This document shows positions 8,364 through 17,411 of a stretch of DNA of 64,000 nucleotides, piece by piece (position 1 is the first letter of the stretch; each line of letters begins with the position of its first letter). The notes under the pieces were generated by a model. It was not told the DNA's origin. It saw only the letters and a list, made by a program, of their open reading frames with translations, and did no database searches. Source of the stretch: Streptomyces kronopolitis. GTDB taxonomy: Bacteria > Actinomycetota > Actinomycetes > Streptomycetales > Streptomycetaceae. A program made the position numbers and the translations under genes. The stretch is taken from NCBI RefSeq assembly GCF_014646275.1, contig NZ_BMND01000029.1, positions 1 to 64,000 on the forward strand. The letters are read 5' to 3'.

Positions 8364-9910
8364 CCGCCCCCGCCCCGACCCGCCCGCTCCCGGTCCTCCC
8401 CGGCCCGGAGCCCGTACCGACGCTGGCGTCCTACGGTCCGCCCCGGCTGCTGGCCGGCCTGGACGAGATGCCCCGGATGGACCGGGTGGCGCACCTGGCC
8501 CGGCACGGCAGCCTGCCCCAGCTGACCTCTCAGGAGCTGGTGGCGCTCGCCGAGAACATCGACCTGCGCGGCCGCGGCGGCGCGGGCTTCCCGTTCGCCC
8601 GCAAGGTGACCGCGGTCCTGGACGGCATGCAGCGGGCCGACGGCAAGGGCGCGATCGTGGTCAACGGCAGCGAGGGCGAGCCCAGCTGCCTCAAGGACAC
8701 CGCGATGCTGCTGCACGCCCCGCATCTGGTGCTCGACGGCGCCCTGCTGGCCGCGGACTCCCTCGGCGCCCAGGAGGTCGCCATCGGCGTGACCCGCACG
8801 GACGTCCTGAACTCCGTGCAGCGGGCCATCGACGAACGCGGCCCGGTGCGGCCGACGTTACGGGTCACGCTGCTGACCGAACGCTTCGTCACCGGTGAGG
8901 GCTCCGCGATGACGAACGGCCTGGGCGGCGGGGCGGGCCTGCCCTCGGGCCGCAAGATCCGCTCCAGCGAGCGCGGGCTGAACGGTGTGCCGACCCTGCT
9001 GTCGAACACCGAGACCTACGCCCAACTCGCCGTGGCCGCCCGGCTCGGGGCGCTCGGCTACCGCACCACCGGCCTGCCCGCGGAGCCCGGCACCCTGCTG
9101 CTGACCGTGGCCGGCAACCGGGTGGTCGAGGTCCCCTACGGCGTACCGCTCAACCGGGTGCTCACGCTGTGCGGCATGGACGCGGGCCAGGGCGTGCTGA
9201 TCGGCGGCTACCACGGCACGTTCATCTCCCCCGTCGACGCCCAGACCGCCACGCTCTCCCGTGAGGCGCTGAAGACCTACCACGCGGTCCTGGGCGCCGG
9301 GGCGGTCCTGCCGCTGCCGTACGACACCTGCCCCGCGGGCGAGACGGTACGCGTCGCGAAGTGGATGGGCGCCGAGTCGGCCGGCCAGTGCGGCCCCTGC
9401 GTGCTGGGGCTGCCGGCGCTCGCCGACCAGCTCGACCTCGCGGTCCGCGGTGGCGGGGACGCCGCGCTGGACGCCGTGCAGGCCCGGATGCGGGCCGTGG
9501 AGAAGCGCGGCGCCTGCAGCCACCCGGACGGCACCGCCCGCTTCGTGGCCTCGGCCCTCGCCGCCTTCCCCGAGGAGTTCGAGCGCCATGCGCGGGGGTT
9601 CGGGTGCGGCCGCCCGGTGACCGGGGCCCTGCCGGTCACCGGGCGTCTGCCGCTGCTGCCGGCCGCCACGCCCGTCGCCGCGCCGGCGGCGGCGCCCGCC
9701 GCACCGCCGCAGGAGCGGCTGCTGGTCGACTGGACGCTGTGCCGCGGCCACGGCCTGTGCGCGGACGTGGTGCCGGGCATCGTGAAGCTCGGCCCGGACG
9801 GCTACCCGGAGAAGGCCAGCATGGCGCTGCCCGCCCGGATGCGGCGCCGCGCGCAGCTCGCGGTGCGCCGCTGCCCGGCGCTGGCGCTGCGGGTGCAGGG
9901 CGGCAACTGA
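8360..9910 (+). CDS. NuoF-like flavoprotein fused to a C-terminal ferredoxin domain
   Basis: This 516-residue protein overlaps the previous stop by four bases and has GGAG upstream. Residues about 60-130 hold the NuoF flavin/NADH region (LRGRGGAGFPFARK, then VNGSEGEPSCLKD), followed by the SLBB-like middle part (PLNRVLTLCGMDAG). The iron-sulfur region reads ESAGQCGPCVLG with a later GACSHPDG. Canonical NuoF has ESCGxCxPC, so the first of the four cluster ligands is alanine here. An Ala/Pro linker (residues about 420-450) leads to a [3Fe-4S]-type ferredoxin: C-x5-C (CRGHGLC) and RRCPAL. It probably takes electrons from NAD(P)H. It is a standalone NuoF, with no other complex I genes nearby. Confidence 0.82.
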   Translation: MTAPAPTRPLPVLPGPEPVPTLASYGPPRLLAGLDEMPRMDRVAHLARHGSLPQLTSQELVALAENIDLRGRGGAGFPFARKVTAVLDGMQRADGKGAIVVNGSEGEPSCLKDTAMLLHAPHLVLDGALLAADSLGAQEVAIGVTRTDVLNSVQRAIDERGPVRPTLRVTLLTERFVTGEGSAMTNGLGGGAGLPSGRKIRSSERGLNGVPTLLSNTETYAQLAVAARLGALGYRTTGLPAEPGTLLLTVAGNRVVEVPYGVPLNRVLTLCGMDAGQGVLIGGYHGTFISPVDAQTATLSREALKTYHAVLGAGAVLPLPYDTCPAGETVRVAKWMGAESAGQCGPCVLGLPALADQLDLAVRGGGDAALDAVQARMRAVEKRGACSHPDGTARFVASALAAFPEEFERHARGFGCGRPVTGALPVTGRLPLLPAATPVAAPAAAPAAPPQERLLVDWTLCRGHGLCADVVPGIVKLGPDGYPEKASMALPARMRRRAQLAVRRCPALALRVQGGN

Positions 9911-10099
9911 CGTGCCGGGCGGGGTTTTTGCGCGCGGGGAAAATTCTTCGCCGCCGTTGAACGCCCCGCCCCCCGCAGCGCGTATTCCCCCGGCGACGGC
10001 ACCCCGCCGGGGCCGGCCCGCCACCACACGGGCCATCGGACAGGCAACTCGGTTTCATCCCGGCAAGCGACACAGCCACCATCCGGCAGAGGAGACATC

Positions 10100-11065
10100 A
10101 TGATCACTCGACGTCGAGCGGGACTCGCGGCCATGGCGGTCGCCACCTTGGCACTGACCGCCGCCTGCGGCAGCAGCGACAACCAGAGCGCCGGCACCAC
10201 CCCCACCACCGACACCGTGCAGCCGGCCGGCTCGGGCACCAACTACAAGTACGGCTCCTCCGGCTCCAGCCAGGGCGACAACGGCTACGGCGGCCAGGCC
10301 GGCGGCGACAGCGGCGCGGCCCCCCAGGCGGCGAGCGCCGGAACGCTCGCGCTGCACCAGGACAGCAAGCTCGGCCCGGTCGTCACCGACTCCAAGGGCA
10401 TGACCCTCTACCGCTTCGACAAGGACACCGCCAAGCCGCCGAAGTCCAACTGCTCCGGCTCCTGCGCCACCACCTGGCCGGTGGTCCCCGCCGACGGCGC
10501 CGAGGCCCCCGCGGGCATCGCCAAGAGCGACCTGGGCTCGGTCACCCGCGCCGACGGCACCAAGCAGCTCACCATCGGCGGCTGGCCCGCCTACCGCTAC
10601 GTCAAGGACACCAAGCCCGGCGACACCAAGGGCCAGGGCGTGGGCGGCACCTGGAACGCGCTGGCCGCGGACGGCAAGAAGGCCGGCGCCCAGGAGCCCG
10701 GCGACGTCTCGGTGCTCAACCAGCCCGAGCTCGGCGACATCCTCGTCGACGGCAAGGGCATGACGCTCTACCGCTTCAACAAGGACAGCGCCTGGCCGAT
10801 GAAGTTCGGCTGCAACGACGCCTGCCTGGACACCTGGAAGCCGGCCAAGCCCGCCGACCGCTCCAAGCTGAAGGGCATCCCCGCCAAGCTCATCTCCACC
10901 GTCACCCGCCCCGACGGCCTCCGCCAGCTGGCCGTCGACTGCTGGCCGGTCTACACCTTCACCGGTGACAAGCAGCCCGGCGACATCAACGGCCAGGGCA
11001 AGATGGGCCTGTGGTTCGCGGTCTCCAAGGAGGGCAAGAAGATCACCTCGACGCCGGCGGGCTGA
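10100..11065 (+). CDS. Lipoprotein with two Yx(FWY)xxD repeat pairs (COG4315-like)
   Basis: This is a 321-residue exported lipoprotein. The lipobox LTAAC places the lipidated cysteine near residue 23. A Ser/Gly/Gln-rich linker follows to about residue 75. Two halves then repeat the same fold: each has GMTLYRF-x-KD, which is the conserved Yx(FWY)xxD motif of this lipoprotein family, a two-cysteine segment (NCSGSC and GCNDAC) followed by TW, and a closing GWPAYRY or CWPVYTF strand. The family has no established biochemical role. It follows the haem protein and NuoF-like genes by 189 bases on the same strand, suggesting a surface partner in electron transfer, which is inference. Confidence 0.8.
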   Translation: MITRRRAGLAAMAVATLALTAACGSSDNQSAGTTPTTDTVQPAGSGTNYKYGSSGSSQGDNGYGGQAGGDSGAAPQAASAGTLALHQDSKLGPVVTDSKGMTLYRFDKDTAKPPKSNCSGSCATTWPVVPADGAEAPAGIAKSDLGSVTRADGTKQLTIGGWPAYRYVKDTKPGDTKGQGVGGTWNALAADGKKAGAQEPGDVSVLNQPELGDILVDGKGMTLYRFNKDSAWPMKFGCNDACLDTWKPAKPADRSKLKGIPAKLISTVTRPDGLRQLAVDCWPVYTFTGDKQPGDINGQGKMGLWFAVSKEGKKITSTPAG

Positions 11066-12641
11066 CCCCGCCGCCGCGCGGCGCCGTCCCCTCCTGACGG
11101 GGGAACTCGTCCTCCAGCGCCAGCACTTCGGCGTCCGGCCGCCCGTCCTTCGCCCCCGGCCCCAGCCAGGTGACCGCGAGCGCCACCACCAGATTCACGA
11201 CGAGCCCGACGAGCCCCGCGTTCACCCCCCGCACCGGGTCGTGTCCCCCGAAGACCAGGACGCAGACGAGCGCGAAGCCCACGACCAGGCCGCTCACCGC
11301 GGCGTGCACCGTCAGCCGCCGCCACACCAGCCCCAGCAGCAGCATCGGTACGAGCTGCGCCATGCCCTCGTACGAGATCAGCGACAGCCGGACGAGGGTG
11401 TCGGGGGCGGTGTAGGTCAACAGCAGTGCCAGGGCTCCGGCCACCACCACGACCAGCTGCGAGAACAGCTTCTGCCGGCCGCCCGGCACCGTCCCCCGCT
11501 CTCCCCCCTCGGCCGCTCCCGTCGCCCCGGCGGGCCCGCGGGTGCGCGCGCCCAGCACGCTCCTCCCCCACATCGTGCCGATGACCAGCATGAACACGGC
11601 CATCGGCACGATGGAGGAGAGGGCGGCGGCCGCCCCGATCACCCCCACGGCCCAGGCCGGAAGGGAGTCCACCACCAGTTTGAACAGCGCGAGGTTGGAG
11701 CCCGCACCGCTCAGGTGCGGCACCACGAACAGCGCGGCCATCCCCAGCAGCACCGGCACGAACAACAGCACGTTGTAGAAGGGCAGATACATGGCATTGC
11801 GGCGGAGCGCGTCGGCGTTGCGGGCTCCGAGGTAGCCGGCCACGGTCGTCGGAAAGATCACCACGGTCAGGGAGTTGACGACGGTGGTGGTGGCGAACCA
11901 GACCTGGCCCAGGCCGCCCGAGGCGTGCCCGGGGAAGGTCAGCCACTGCGGCTTCTCGGCGACGATCCGGTGCAGGAAGGGCCCGTAGCCGCCGAAGTAG
12001 TGCCAGGGCACATAGACCGCGAGGAACCCGAGGGTGGCGACGACCAGGACGTCCTTGAGCACCGAGACCCAGGCGCTGCCCCGCAGCCCGCTGACCGTGA
12101 CGAACGCGGTGGTCACCGCGAAGCTGAGGAAGTAGCCCCAGTTCAGGCTGATCGCCCCGTAGGAGATCGTGGAGACGACCACGCCCATGCCGGTGATCTG
12201 GAGCTGGATGTACGGCAGCAGGCAGACGGTGGCGAGCAGCGCGACGGCGGCGCCGAGCCAGGGCCGGCCGTAGCGGTGCGCCACGATGTCGGTGATGCCG
12301 ACCAGGCCGTGCCGGCGGGCGTAGGCCCACAGCATCGGGCCGACGACGTAGCCGAGCGCGTAGCCGCAGGACATGTAGGCCAGCAGATAGAGCACCGGGG
12401 CGCCGAAGTTGTAGCCCCAGCCGGCCGCGCCGAGGTAGCTGAAGCTCGTGTAGCTCTCGCCGGCCATCAGCACCCAGATGAAGACCGTGCCCAGGCTCCG
12501 GCCGCCCACCGACCACTCGGTGAGCCCGCCCCCGCCCGGACGCCCCCCGGCCGTTCGGCGTCCCCGCACCGCGAGGAGTCCCAGGACGACGGTGAGCACC
12601 ATGAATCCGCCGAACACGGCGGTGGCGACGGCGGCGTTCAC
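11043..12641 (-). CDS. Sodium:solute symporter (SSS family)
   Basis: This 532-residue transporter has about thirteen hydrophobic helices and belongs to the SSS family. Visible SSS landmarks are VGGRSLGTVFIWVLMAGES near the N-terminus, the loop GLVGITDIVAHRYG and SGLRGSAWVSVLKD. It resembles the monocarboxylate/short-acid branch (MctP-like), which is often paired with a DUF3311 protein as here: the start overlaps the DUF3311 stop by four bases. The substrate is not readable from sequence. Its 3' end overlaps the convergent lipoprotein gene by 23 bases, so the last codons of both genes share DNA. Confidence 0.85.
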   Translation of the reverse strand: MNAAVATAVFGGFMVLTVVLGLLAVRGRRTAGGRPGGGGLTEWSVGGRSLGTVFIWVLMAGESYTSFSYLGAAGWGYNFGAPVLYLLAYMSCGYALGYVVGPMLWAYARRHGLVGITDIVAHRYGRPWLGAAVALLATVCLLPYIQLQITGMGVVVSTISYGAISLNWGYFLSFAVTTAFVTVSGLRGSAWVSVLKDVLVVATLGFLAVYVPWHYFGGYGPFLHRIVAEKPQWLTFPGHASGGLGQVWFATTTVVNSLTVVIFPTTVAGYLGARNADALRRNAMYLPFYNVLLFVPVLLGMAALFVVPHLSGAGSNLALFKLVVDSLPAWAVGVIGAAAALSSIVPMAVFMLVIGTMWGRSVLGARTRGPAGATGAAEGGERGTVPGGRQKLFSQLVVVVAGALALLLTYTAPDTLVRLSLISYEGMAQLVPMLLLGLVWRRLTVHAAVSGLVVGFALVCVLVFGGHDPVRGVNAGLVGLVVNLVVALAVTWLGPGAKDGRPDAEVLALEDEFPRQEGTAPRGGGVSPPASR

Positions 12642-12871
12642 ATCCGCCCCCGCGCCCTGTCACCGCGCCGCGCCAGCCACACCGACAGCGGGGTGGCCAG
12701 CGTCGCCAGCAGCACCCAGAAGAACAGGAACGGCAGCCCGAGCACCGTCGGCGTCACCCGGTTCACCAAGGGCAGCACCCCCAGGAACAGCACGTACGGC
12801 AGCAGCAGCCACAGCAGCGCGGGACGTCTGCGGGAGCCCGGGGACCGCTCTTCGCGGGTCTGGTTACGCAC
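12638..12871 (-). CDS. DUF3311 small membrane protein
   Basis: This is a 77-residue protein with two hydrophobic helices (about residues 18-37 and 43-64) and a basic C-terminal tail (WLARRGDRARGRM). DUF3311 genes are typically the first gene before an SSS symporter and are thought to be an accessory subunit. Here the stop overlaps the symporter start in ATGA, supporting translational coupling. The start is GTG (VRNQTREERSPG); no strong ribosome site is visible, so the exact start is uncertain. Confidence 0.78.
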   Translation of the reverse strand: MRNQTREERSPGSRRRPALLWLLLPYVLFLGVLPLVNRVTPTVLGLPFLFFWVLLATLATPLSVWLARRGDRARGRM

Positions 12872-12903
12872 GGGGCGTCAGCCTAGGCGACGCCCGGCCG
12901 CTC

Positions 12904-13695
12904 CTACCGGGACTGTGTCGACCGCAACACTCCCCACACCACCAGGCGGTAGGTGGAGGTGTAGGCCGGCGTACAGGTCGTCAGGGTGAGGTAGGCGCCG
13001 GGCGCGGTGAACCCGTAGGAGGGGTGCACCGCGCTGCGGGGCACCGCGGCCAGCACCGAGCCGTCGCCGGGTGTGGTGCGCGGCAGGACGCGCCGGACGG
13101 TGTAGGTGGCACGGGTCCGGGCGGTGTCGAGGGTGACGGTGTCGCCGGGGCGCAGCCGGTCGAGGTGGCGGAACGGCTCGCCGTGGGTGTTGCGGTGCCC
13201 GGCCAGCGCGACGTTGCCCCACTCACCGGGCTGCGCGCTGTGCGGATAGTGGCCCACATAGCCCCGGTTGAGGACCGCGGCCTTGCCCGTGCCCTCGGCG
13301 ACGGGGGCGGTCAGGCCGAGCCGCGGGATGCGCAGCACCGCGTACGCGAGGTCCGTGCGGGGCCGCGGGGGCGGGGCGGCGGCGCGGTGGCCGGGGGCGG
13401 TGGGCGAGGCGGTGCGCCCGGTGCCGCGCGCCCCGTCGGCCGCGCCCTCGCCGGACGGGGGCGGCCCAGGTGACGGCGGGCGGGCGTCCCACTGCCGCTC
13501 CAGCCGGTCCACCTGGTCGCGGGCCGCCGCCTGCGCCTGACGGTTCGTCCACCACAGCTGGTGGGCGACGAACAGCAGCAGGACGAGGCCGGCCGTCACG
13601 GCCAGCTCCGCGCCCGTCCACAGCACCCGCACGACAGGAGGGCGCGGTGGGGAGGGGCGCCGCCCCTGTACGACCACCGGTATCCGCTCGCGCAC
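12904..13695 (-). CDS. Class E sortase
   Basis: This 263-residue cysteine transpeptidase anchors surface proteins to peptidoglycan, in Streptomyces usually at LAXTG-type signals. A membrane helix lies at about residues 25-45. A Pro/Gly-rich stalk runs to about 110, then the sortase domain: LRIPRLGLTAPV, the catalytic histidine in LAGHRNTHG, the catalytic cysteine in LTLTTCTPAYT, and the catalytic arginine eight residues on in TYRLVVWG. All three active-site residues are present. The start is GTG (VRERIPVVV). No substrate with a sorting signal is encoded nearby in this window, so its targets lie elsewhere. Confidence 0.88.
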   Translation of the reverse strand: MRERIPVVVQGRRPSPPRPPVVRVLWTGAELAVTAGLVLLLFVAHQLWWTNRQAQAAARDQVDRLERQWDARPPSPGPPPSGEGAADGARGTGRTASPTAPGHRAAAPPPRPRTDLAYAVLRIPRLGLTAPVAEGTGKAAVLNRGYVGHYPHSAQPGEWGNVALAGHRNTHGEPFRHLDRLRPGDTVTLDTARTRATYTVRRVLPRTTPGDGSVLAAVPRSAVHPSYGFTAPGAYLTLTTCTPAYTSTYRLVVWGVLRSTQSR

Positions 13696-13764
13696 GCGGG
13701 CACCGTAAGCCCTGCGGGCACAACCCGCCAGAGGCGGTGCGCGGTCCGCGCCGCGAACGGGGCG

Positions 13765-15120
13765 TCAGCCGCCGAAGGCCTGCGAGACGGCGTAGATCGC
13801 CAGGCCCGCCAGGGCGCCGACGACGGTGCCGTTGATGCGGATGAACTGCAGGTCGCGGCCGATGTGCGCCTCGATCTTCCGCGAGGTCTGCGCGGCGTCC
13901 CAGCCGGCGACGGTGTCGGTGATCAGGGAGGTGATCTCGCGCTGATAGGTCGTCACCACATAGACCGCCGCGTTCTCCAGCCAGCCGTCCACCTTGCCCT
14001 GGAGCCGCTCCTCGGCGGCCAGCCGCCGGCCCAGGGACAGCAGCGCCGCCCGGACCCGCAGCCGCAGTTCGCTGCGCTCGTCCTCGGCGGCGGCGACGAT
14101 CATCGCGCGCACCGAGCCCCAGGCGGAGGCGATCAGGTCCTGGACCTCGCCGCGCCCCAGCACCTCGGACTTCAGCCGTTCGACCCGGGCCCGGGTCTCG
14201 GGGTCGGACTGCAGGTCGTCCGCGAAGTCCCGCAGGAAGCGGTCGATCGCGCCGCGCGCCGGGTGTGCGGGCATGTCCCGCATCTCGGTGACGAAGCGCA
14301 GCAGCTCCTTGTAGACCCGGTCGCCCACCTTGCGGTCGACGAAGCGCGGGGTCCAGCCGGGCGCGCCGCCGGAGACCGCGGTCATCACGGAGTCGCCGTG
14401 CTCGACCAGCCAGTCGTGGGCGCGGGCGACGACCAGGTCCACCACCCGGGTGTGGCCGCCCTCGGCGACGACCCGCTCCAGCAGCGTGCCGAGACCGGGC
14501 GCGATCTCCTGGGCGGCGGCGCGGCGGGTGATCGCCTCGCCGACCACGGCCTGCACATCGGAGTCGCGCAGCACGGTCAGCGCGCCGCGCAGCGCGGTGG
14601 ACACCTCGGCGGTGACCCGGTCGGCGTTCGCCGGGTCGGCGAGCCAGCCGCCGAGCCGCCGGCCGACGGCCACCGAGCGCAGCCGGCGCCGCACGACCTC
14701 GCCGGACAGGAAGTTCTCCCCGACGAAGTCACCCAGGCTCTGACCCAGTTGGTCCTTCTTGGTGGGGATGATCGCGGTGTGCGGGATCGGCAGCCCCATC
14801 GGCCGCTTGAACAGCGCGGTGACCGCGAACCAGTCGGCCAGCGCGCCGACCATCCCGGCCTCCGCGGCGGCCGCGACATAGCCGGTCCAGCCGCCCGCTC
14901 CGGCGGATCCGGCCCATTTCGCCAGGACGTAGACGACCGCGACGGCCAGCAGCAGGCCGGTGGCCAGGGTCTTCATCCGGCGCACCGCGTGCCGGCGCTC
15001 CTCGTCGGCCGCGCCGAAGGCGAATCCGGCCGCCCCGGGGGCGGCGGGCGCCACCGGTCCGCGCGCCGCCCCGGCCGCCGTGTCCGAATCTCTGCGTTCC
15101 ATCCGCTCCACCGCTCCCAC
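13765..15120 (-). CDS. DUF445 membrane-anchored protein
   Basis: This protein of about 451 residues matches DUF445. After a low-complexity N-terminus come the motif RRMKTLATGLLLAVAVVYVL (first helix), GWTGYVAAAAEAGMVGALADWFAVTALFKRPMG (typical DUF445 core, residues about 75-110) and a long helical, charged middle region. It closes with a short membrane helix (VVGALAGLAIYAVSQAFGG). DUF445 proteins, such as E. coli YjiN, have no proven role. The frame opens with GTG at 15120 after a GGGGGA sequence; an internal ATG at 15102 (MERRDSDTA) is an equally good start. The upstream 266 bases are a divergent promoter region shared with the SGNH hydrolase gene. Confidence 0.82.
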   Translation of the reverse strand: MGAVERMERRDSDTAAGAARGPVAPAAPGAAGFAFGAADEERRHAVRRMKTLATGLLLAVAVVYVLAKWAGSAGAGGWTGYVAAAAEAGMVGALADWFAVTALFKRPMGLPIPHTAIIPTKKDQLGQSLGDFVGENFLSGEVVRRRLRSVAVGRRLGGWLADPANADRVTAEVSTALRGALTVLRDSDVQAVVGEAITRRAAAQEIAPGLGTLLERVVAEGGHTRVVDLVVARAHDWLVEHGDSVMTAVSGGAPGWTPRFVDRKVGDRVYKELLRFVTEMRDMPAHPARGAIDRFLRDFADDLQSDPETRARVERLKSEVLGRGEVQDLIASAWGSVRAMIVAAAEDERSELRLRVRAALLSLGRRLAAEERLQGKVDGWLENAAVYVVTTYQREITSLITDTVAGWDAAQTSRKIEAHIGRDLQFIRINGTVVGALAGLAIYAVSQAFGG

Positions 15121-15386
15121 CGCGTTCCCCCGTCATCCCGACGGCCTATGCTGCTCCGCACCGGCCGCCGGCCCGGCTCCGTGTCCCACTGTGACCTACT
15201 CCTGGAACGCATCACGAGTTCCCCACGTCCCATGGCCGTGGCGGAACGGCCCGGGGCGCCGGGCGGTTCCCCGGAGGTCCGTGGGATCATGAAGGACCGA
15301 TCGGACCGCAACGGTGCCGCTGATCATCCGCTGCCCTTGCCCGCCCGGAGCGTGTTGCTCCACTTTCTCCAGGAGAGCCCTCCCGC

Positions 15387-16697
15387 ATGAACAAAAGTGT
15401 GGGTTACGCCCTGTTCGCCGGACTGGCGGCAGTGGTCGTGCTGATCTCGACCGCGATATTCGTCGGCTTCGGCGGCGATGACGGCGGCCTGGGCGACTCC
15501 TCCCACAAGCCACGCGACCCGGCGGCCCCCGCGGTCTCCGGGCAGTGGGTCGGCACCTGGTCGGCGGCGGCCGCGGCGGCCGAGCCGGGCACCCTGAACG
15601 GCTACGCGGGCATGTCGGTGCGCAATGTCGTGCACACCAGCGTCGGCGGCTCCGGCGTGCGCATCCAGCTCTCCAACCTCTACGGCACCCGCCCGCTGGT
15701 GGTCAGCCACGCCTCGATGGCGCTGGCCGCGGCCCCCAGCAACCCCACCGCGGCGACCGGCACCATGCGGCGGCTGTCCTTCGGCGGCAAGCCCGCGGTG
15801 ACCATCCCGGCGGGCGGCGCGGTCACCAGCGACCCGACCCGGCTGAAGGTGCCCGGGGACGCTGACCTGCTGGTCACCACCTACTCCCCGTCGACCTCGG
15901 GCCCCGCCACGTACCACCCCTACGCCCGGCAGACCTCCTACCTGGCGCGCGGCGACCGGGCGGAGGACGCCACCGGAGCCGCCTACACCGAGCAGAGCCC
16001 GTACTGGCGCTATCTGACCGGTGTGGACGTGTGGAGCACCCAGGCCCGCGGCGCGGTCGTCGCCATCGGCGACTCCATCACCGACGGCATCACCTCCACC
16101 GCCGGCGCCAACCACCGCTGGACCGACTTCCTCGCGGCGCGGCTGCGCAACGAGCCCGGCGCGCCCCGCTACGGCGTCCTCAACCAGGGCATCAGCGGCA
16201 ACCGCCTGCTGGTCAACGGCAGCAGGTTCTCGCCGAACAACGGGCCCAGCGTGCTGTCCCGCCTGGACCGCGACGCGCTGTCGCGCTCCGGGGTGAAGGC
16301 CGTGATCGTCGAGATCGGGCTGAACGACCTGTTCAAGTCGCCGCGCCAGCTCGACCCGCAGAAGATCGTGGCGGGGATGCGGCAGATCGTCCGCGAGGCG
16401 CACGCCCGCGGGCTGCGCGTCACCGGCAGCACCCTTACGCCGTTCGGGGGGCACCGCGGCTACTCCGATCTGCTGAATTCGGTCCGTGAGCGGGTCAACC
16501 GGATCATCCGCTCCGGCTCCGTCTACGACGAGGTCGTGGACTTCGACAAGGCGCTGCGCGACCCGTCGATGCCGGTCCGGCTGCGGCCCTCCTACGACTC
16601 GGGGGACCACCTCCACCCCAGCGACGAGGGCTTCCGGGCGATGGCCGACGCGGTGAACCTGGAGCACCTCAAGCAGGCCGCGCCCGCCGCGCTGTGA
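15387..16697 (+). CDS. SGNH/GDSL-family hydrolase, membrane-anchored
   Basis: This is a 436-residue secreted or membrane-tethered esterase. An N-terminal helix (MNKSVGYALFAGLAAVVVLI) acts as signal or anchor. The SGNH blocks are present: AIGDSITDG with the nucleophilic serine near residue 230, the block II glycine in NQGISGNRLL, EIGLNDLF for block III, and SGDHLHPSDEG carrying the catalytic Asp and His at the end. An N-terminal beta domain (residues about 50-215) precedes the hydrolase, as in other Streptomyces GDSL lipases of this size. The start has AGGAGAG upstream. The natural ester substrate is unknown. Confidence 0.87.
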   Translation: MNKSVGYALFAGLAAVVVLISTAIFVGFGGDDGGLGDSSHKPRDPAAPAVSGQWVGTWSAAAAAAEPGTLNGYAGMSVRNVVHTSVGGSGVRIQLSNLYGTRPLVVSHASMALAAAPSNPTAATGTMRRLSFGGKPAVTIPAGGAVTSDPTRLKVPGDADLLVTTYSPSTSGPATYHPYARQTSYLARGDRAEDATGAAYTEQSPYWRYLTGVDVWSTQARGAVVAIGDSITDGITSTAGANHRWTDFLAARLRNEPGAPRYGVLNQGISGNRLLVNGSRFSPNNGPSVLSRLDRDALSRSGVKAVIVEIGLNDLFKSPRQLDPQKIVAGMRQIVREAHARGLRVTGSTLTPFGGHRGYSDLLNSVRERVNRIIRSGSVYDEVVDFDKALRDPSMPVRLRPSYDSGDHLHPSDEGFRAMADAVNLEHLKQAAPAAL

Positions 16698-16721
16698 CAC
16701 CGGCGGGGCAGGCGCGAGCGC

Positions 16722-17402
16722 TCAGTTCAGCTCCTTGCGCCCCTCGTCCTTCAGGCGCCGCCTCTCTTCCTTGAGGCGGCGCTTCTCCTCCTTGAGCAGC
16801 TTGCGCTCGACGCCGACGCCGCCCATCAGGGCCAGCCCCTTGACGATCACCCGGGGCGCGCCGGGCTCACCCGGCGTCCCGTCCTCCCGCGCGTCGAAGC
16901 CGCCCATGATGCCCAGGCCCCGCACATCGACCTCGACGCCGGGCGGCACCACGATGTTGACCCCGCCCATCAACGCCCAGCAGGTGATGGTCACTTCGGG
17001 CCCGGCGAAGTTCGCCTCGCGCAGGTCCAGCTCGCCGCCGCCCATCAGGCACACCGCCGTGAAGCGGCGCCCGATGGTCCACCGGCCCTTGCGCTGGAAG
17101 CCGCCCAGGATGCCGATGCCCGCCGCGGAACCGTCCGTGTGCGGCACGATCCGCTGGGACCACGCCGTGACCTGCGCGGTGTCCTTGCGCAGCGACAGCG
17201 GCGCGGGGGCCGCCGCGGCCGCCGGCAGATCGGCGGTGAGCGGCGCCAGCTCCCCGTAGGTGCGCGCCCGGTACGCCGCTTCCAGCCGCTCGTCGAACTC
17301 CTCCATCGCCAGCCGCCCCTCGGCGACGGCGTCCCGAAGGATCTCGGCGACCCGCTCGCGGTCGGCGTCGGAGGCGCGCAGTTCGGGAAGGTCATCGGTC
17401 AT
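16722..17402 (-). CDS. DUF1707 protein with LiaF-like C-terminal domain
   Basis: This is a 226-residue cytoplasmic protein. The N-terminal 55 residues are a DUF1707 SHOCT-like domain: LRASDADRERVAEILRDA, GRLAMEEFDERLEAAYRART and YGELAPLTADLP. The middle (residues about 95-190) is a beta-helical repeat region with GGFQRKGRW, LMGGGELDLREA, ALMGGVNIVVPPGVEV and GIMGGFDA, typical of the cell-wall-active antibiotic response (DUF2154/LiaF-like) fold. It ends in a highly charged Lys/Arg/Glu helix. Such proteins occur widely in Streptomyces, and a role in envelope stress sensing is only suggested by the fold. It is convergent with the SGNH hydrolase gene, 24 bases apart. Confidence 0.85.
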   Translation of the reverse strand: MTDDLPELRASDADRERVAEILRDAVAEGRLAMEEFDERLEAAYRARTYGELAPLTADLPAAAAAPAPLSLRKDTAQVTAWSQRIVPHTDGSAAGIGILGGFQRKGRWTIGRRFTAVCLMGGGELDLREANFAGPEVTITCWALMGGVNIVVPPGVEVDVRGLGIMGGFDAREDGTPGEPGAPRVIVKGLALMGGVGVERKLLKEEKRRLKEERRRLKDEGRKELN

Positions 17403-17411
17403 ACGGACAGA

